A stretch of 12,222 nucleotides of DNA from Chloroflexota bacterium (GTDB lineage: Bacteria > Chloroflexota > Anaerolineae > Caldilineales > Caldilineaceae). Under the pieces are notes generated by a model. The model worked only from the letters and a program-made list of their open reading frames with translations. It made no database searches and was not told the DNA's origin. The stretch lies in NCBI GenBank assembly GCA_003451595.1, contig DMDA01000079.1, forward strand, positions 1-12,222, written 5' to 3'. Positions 9,952-12,222 of the stretch are shown here, in pieces. The position numbers and the translations under genes were made by a program. Each line of letters starts with the position of its first letter. Position 1 is the first letter of the stretch.

Positions 9952-10227
9952 TCACAGTGAATCTTGTTGTATGAACATCCGACCAAAGACCAGCAGCAAA
10001 GCAAACGAACCGACGAGACTGTAGATGAACTCGCCCATGTAGCTCCAGTCGGAGAGCGGGGGGATGCGCAGATAGTCGAACATCCACTGGCCTACATACG
10101 CGCCCAACCAGCCGACGACGAGGCTCCCGATCAGCCCCATGCCCTGTCCATGCAAGATGATGCTGGCGGACCAGCCCGCCGCCGCCCCAATGCACGCCAT
10201 CATGAACAAGCTAACCCAGAAATCCAT
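9952..10227 (-). CDS. GlsB/YeaQ/YmgE-type small membrane protein
   Basis: 91-aa inner-membrane protein with three predicted transmembrane helices at about 4-24, 31-51 and 63-84. Glycine-rich features typical of the transglycosylase-associated (YeaQ/YmgE) family are visible: GAAAGWSASIILHGQGMGLIGSLVVGWLGAYVG, quoted here only by its key blocks GAAAGW (14-19), GMGLIG (29-34) and GWLGAYVG (39-46). A loop before helix 3 is longer and more polar (PPLSDWSYMGE) than in short enterobacterial members. The family is often stress-induced; its molecular role is not settled. A GGGGG run lies nine bases before the ATG. It is separated from both neighbours by more than 250 bases, so probably has its own transcript, though I could not identify a promoter. 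Confidence 0.85.
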   Translation of the reverse strand: MDFWVSLFMMACIGAAAGWSASIILHGQGMGLIGSLVVGWLGAYVGQWMFDYLRIPPLSDWSYMGEFIYSLVGSFALLLVFGRMFIQQDSL

Positions 10228-10405
10228 TGCTCATTTCCCCCATGTACGATGAACTCCGCGAAAGATACTACTGCTTCGAGGTACTGGTAGCAATCAATCT
10301 CTCCGGCAAATCACAAGCGATAACGTTGCGACACGTGTCCTTGCTGGACAGGATAGCAGGGTGGAGTGCTTGAAACAATGCGCGGCTGTCTTAAGTTTGG
10401 CTACA

Positions 10406-10458
10406 GATTCGGATGTATGTTGGTTCCGGCGTATTCTGGCAAACCATGCATCCGAATC
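10406..10458. repeat. Imperfect inverted repeat with 14-base arms
   Basis: GATTCGGATGTATG (10406-10419) and CATGCATCCGAATC (10445-10458) pair over 14 positions with one G-U wobble around a 25-base loop. It lies 24 bases beyond the stop of the Gfo/Idh gene, in the direction of transcription. A long stem of this sort could end or stabilise that transcript; no T-run follows. It could also be a small mobile palindromic element. Confidence 0.55.
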
Positions 10459-10481
10459 CGCGCCAAAAGTCGATAGGCTGG

Positions 10482-11591
10482 CTACACTGCGCGCGCCGTC
10501 GAGCGGGAATGGGCAAGGACATCTTCCGGCGTGACTTCGCGCCCCAACTGCTCCGCCAGATAAATGCCTTCCGAAATCAGCATCGTATTGAGCGCACATG
10601 CCGCCGATGGGATCAGCGGCACACGTCCTTGCAACGCGGCAATCCAATGCTGTTGTGGCCCGTCGTAGGCGTCGCCATCCTGCGCCACGTTATGAAGGCG
10701 CCATTCGAATGCGCCCAGATTCGCCGTGGCATTGAAGTCGAGATGCCCCAAACTGAAGAAATAACCGAAGGGATCGAGCCTTACACCACCCTGGCTGCCC
10801 AGAATCGTGCTGCCGCCCAATGTGTCAACCTGCGCAGCCCAGGCTTCGATGATGTCGAGCGTCAGCCCGCCCTCAAAGTGAACAAAACCGACGCCTAACT
10901 CTTCAACGTTGTAGCCGCTGATCTCACGGCGACGGCTGTCCATGTCGATCTCCTGATAGGTGCGCCCAGTGATGCGCAGGACGCGCGGGTTGCCCACCAG
11001 CCAAAGCGCCGTGGCAATGTGATAAACCCCCATGTCATAGAGCGCACCGCCAGCTGCGTGCTCCTTTTGTACGAAGGTCGGGCTGCCGTAGCCATCGACA
11101 AAGGGACGCCCGCGCCGACGGTGCCCTACTGAGCGCACGTGATACGGCTTGCCGATGTGCCCCTCCTCGATCAAGTAGCGCGCCGCCTTTGTCTCATTGG
11201 CAAACATTGTGACAAATTGAATCGCCAGTTTGCGTCCGGTGGACTGCGCGGTCTCCCACATTTTGAGGGCATCCACATAAGCGCCTGCCATCGGCTTTTC
11301 ACAGAAAACGTCCTTGCCGCTTTCCAACGCCGCCACTGTCGCAGGCATGTGATAGTTGTTGTGTAGACAGACATCGACCGCCTGAATGTCGTCGCGCGCC
11401 AGCAGGTCATCGACTTTGGTGTAGATGTTGGGGATGTTGTGCTGCGCCGCCACGCGGATCGCCTCCGCTTCGTTCACATCGGCGATGGCGACGATCTCCA
11501 CATTCGACATGGCGGCGTAGGTTTCGACGTGGCGTTTGCCAATCTGCCCGACGCCAATCACGCCCACCCGCACGCGTTCATCGTTACTCAT
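10482..11591 (-). CDS. Gfo/Idh/MocA family NAD(P)-dependent oxidoreductase
   Basis: 369-aa cytosolic dehydrogenase; members oxidise sugars, inositols and similar polyols. The N-terminal Rossmann fold shows VGVIGVGQIGKRH (9-21) for dinucleotide binding and ends with CEKPMAG, whose Lys99 is the conserved EKP lysine. The C-terminal alpha/beta domain carries GGALYDMGVYHI with Asp186 and His191 at the usual catalytic positions. The sequence is of normal length and intact. ATG at 11591 is chosen since AAGGA (11603-11599) lies seven bases upstream; a TTG two codons earlier is less likely. It follows the isomerase-like gene by 97 bases in the same direction, and such pairs are common in sugar or inositol catabolic clusters; the actual substrate cannot be inferred. 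A 14-base-arm inverted repeat lies downstream. Confidence 0.93.
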   Translation of the reverse strand: MSNDERVRVGVIGVGQIGKRHVETYAAMSNVEIVAIADVNEAEAIRVAAQHNIPNIYTKVDDLLARDDIQAVDVCLHNNYHMPATVAALESGKDVFCEKPMAGAYVDALKMWETAQSTGRKLAIQFVTMFANETKAARYLIEEGHIGKPYHVRSVGHRRRGRPFVDGYGSPTFVQKEHAAGGALYDMGVYHIATALWLVGNPRVLRITGRTYQEIDMDSRRREISGYNVEELGVGFVHFEGGLTLDIIEAWAAQVDTLGGSTILGSQGGVRLDPFGYFFSLGHLDFNATANLGAFEWRLHNVAQDGDAYDGPQQHWIAALQGRVPLIPSAACALNTMLISEGIYLAEQLGREVTPEDVLAHSRSTARAV

Positions 11592-11613
11592 GGTCAAGTC
11601 CTTGTTTGAATCG

Positions 11614-11638
11614 TTGGTGTGTTTACACTGTTGGTGTG
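11614..11638. repeat. Direct repeat TTGGTGTG flanking GTGTTTACAC upstream of the oxidoreductase
   Basis: TTGGTGTG occurs at 11614-11621 and 11631-11638, a 17-base period, and a near-palindrome GTGTTTACAC lies between (11618-11627 region). The pair sits 20-50 bases upstream of the oxidoreductase start and may be a regulator site or part of its promoter region; no clear -10/-35 pair is visible. Confidence 0.35.
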
Positions 11639-11650
11639 ATGAAGAAATCG

Positions 11651-11689
11651 CACGTCAGGCGTCACACGTCAGCATGATGCATGACGCCT
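11651..11689. repeat. Intercistronic stem-loop with embedded CACGTCA direct repeat
   Basis: AGGCGTCA (11657-11664) and TGACGCCT (11682-11689) are perfect eight-base inverted arms around a 17-base loop, beginning at the stop codon of the isomerase-like gene. CACGTCA is present at 11651-11657 and 11665-11671 (14-base period). In the transcript it would form a hairpin right after the isomerase stop, able to protect or partly terminate the message before the oxidoreductase gene. Confidence 0.5.
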
Positions 11690-12222
11690 TACTCCAGTAC
11701 ACGCTTGAGCAGCGCTATCGACTTGTGCGCTGCGCCGATCTCGTCGCCGTCGTAGGGCGTGCTCTCGATCCCCCACGCGCCTTGATAATCTGCCGCCTGC
11801 AACAGACCGATCAGGCGCGGCAAGTCCCATTCTGGTTCGTTGCCCTCGGCGTCGAAGGAAAAGGTCTTGAAGTGCGTCAGCTTTGCGTACGGGACGCATT
11901 CGCGCCAGGCCTGTTCATGTGTGCCTTTGGGCCAGTTGTAGGAATCGAACAGCAACCCCAGCCCTGGCACAGCCGCCAACAGACGTTGGATGGCGTCGGG
12001 GTGATTGGTCGGACCCCAGTGATTTTCGATGATGATCTCTACGCCTAACGGCTGCGCCCGGCTGATGATGTCCTGGTACCCTGCCACCACGATGTCGAAG
12101 ATGTCGTCGAGCGTCTGTTCGCGACCGCCCGCGTCGATGCGCAGTTGTTCGGCGCCAAGTTCGTGCGCAATTTCCAGCCAGCGATAGCGTCGCGCCTGAT
12201 TCACCGCGCGCCCCTCGGCAGT
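11689..12222 (-). CDS. Sugar phosphate isomerase/epimerase-like protein (xylose isomerase-like TIM barrel), C-terminal part
   Basis: The frame is open to the window edge and 177 residues are visible; families of this type run about 270-290 aa, so roughly 100 N-terminal residues are missing. A GTG at 12204 is not taken as the start because coding resemblance continues upstream. Counting from the first visible residue, LRIDAGG (27-33), VEIIIENHWGP with Glu66, LLFDSYNW with Asp93, KLTHFKTFSF with His117 and GAWGIEST with Glu153 give the metal-binding Glu/Asp/His/Glu set of AP-endonuclease-2-like barrels (inosose dehydratases, tagatose epimerases and relatives). It probably acts on a sugar or inositol derivative together with the downstream oxidoreductase, which is an inference from gene order. 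The stop is TAA at 11691-11689. Confidence 0.88.
   Translation of the reverse strand, partial: TAEGRAVNQARRYRWLEIAHELGAEQLRIDAGGREQTLDDIFDIVVAGYQDIISRAQPLGVEIIIENHWGPTNHPDAIQRLLAAVPGLGLLFDSYNWPKGTHEQAWRECVPYAKLTHFKTFSFDAEGNEPEWDLPRLIGLLQAADYQGAWGIESTPYDGDEIGAAHKSIALLKRVLE

Noticed and set aside
12202..12204. GTG as the start of the isomerase-like gene
   Set aside because: The frame remains open to the window edge and too much of the barrel would be missing; the gene is cut by the edge instead.

Overview
The window reads like a chromosomal segment of a moderately GC-rich, free-living bacterium. Protein style (GyrA with a long acidic N-terminal extension, a COG2865-type ATP-binding regulator, a YtcJ-like amidohydrolase, a Gfo/Idh/MocA plus xylose-isomerase-like pair, remnants of thrombospondin type 3 repeats) suggests Chloroflexota, perhaps near Caldilineales. 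That placement is an inference from general family knowledge, not from a search.

Left edge (1-645). The minus strand carries the N-terminus of a type I restriction-modification methyltransferase subunit (hsdM) that runs off the window. Behind it is an AT-rich (about 39% GC by hand count over 241-420) C-terminal remnant of a pyridoxamine-5'-phosphate-oxidase-like FMN protein, then about 200 bases of GC-rich sequence I cannot assign. This looks like the ragged edge of an accessory region abutting core genes.

Centre (646-7751, all plus strand). gyrA has its own sigma-70-type promoter and is followed after 74 bases by an AlbA_2/HATPase_c_4/winged-helix protein. A 335-base intergenic region then holds a cluster of TCCCAA/TTGGGA palindromes and half-sites and a promoter, leading into a tight four-gene cluster: lepB (signal peptidase I), deoC (deoxyribose-phosphate aldolase), a 98-aa CxxC protein of unknown function, and a metallo-beta-lactamase-fold hydrolase. 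Gaps are 19 bases, a 1-base overlap and 19 bases, so they are probably co-transcribed. A related CCCAA-n-TTGGG palindrome overlaps the gyrA -35 box, so the two promoters may share a regulator or a repeat family.

Right part (7752-12222, genes on minus strand). A short relic of a thrombospondin type 3 (calcium-binding) repeat protein lies between the convergent clusters. It is followed by a YtcJ-like amidohydrolase, a small GlsB/YeaQ/YmgE-type membrane protein, a Gfo/Idh/MocA oxidoreductase and a sugar phosphate isomerase/epimerase-like protein truncated by the window edge. The last two form a plausible sugar or polyol catabolic pair. Several intergenic inverted and direct repeats are present. 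I see no tRNA, rRNA, CRISPR array, insertion sequence or complete defence system; the only defence trace is the hsdM edge.
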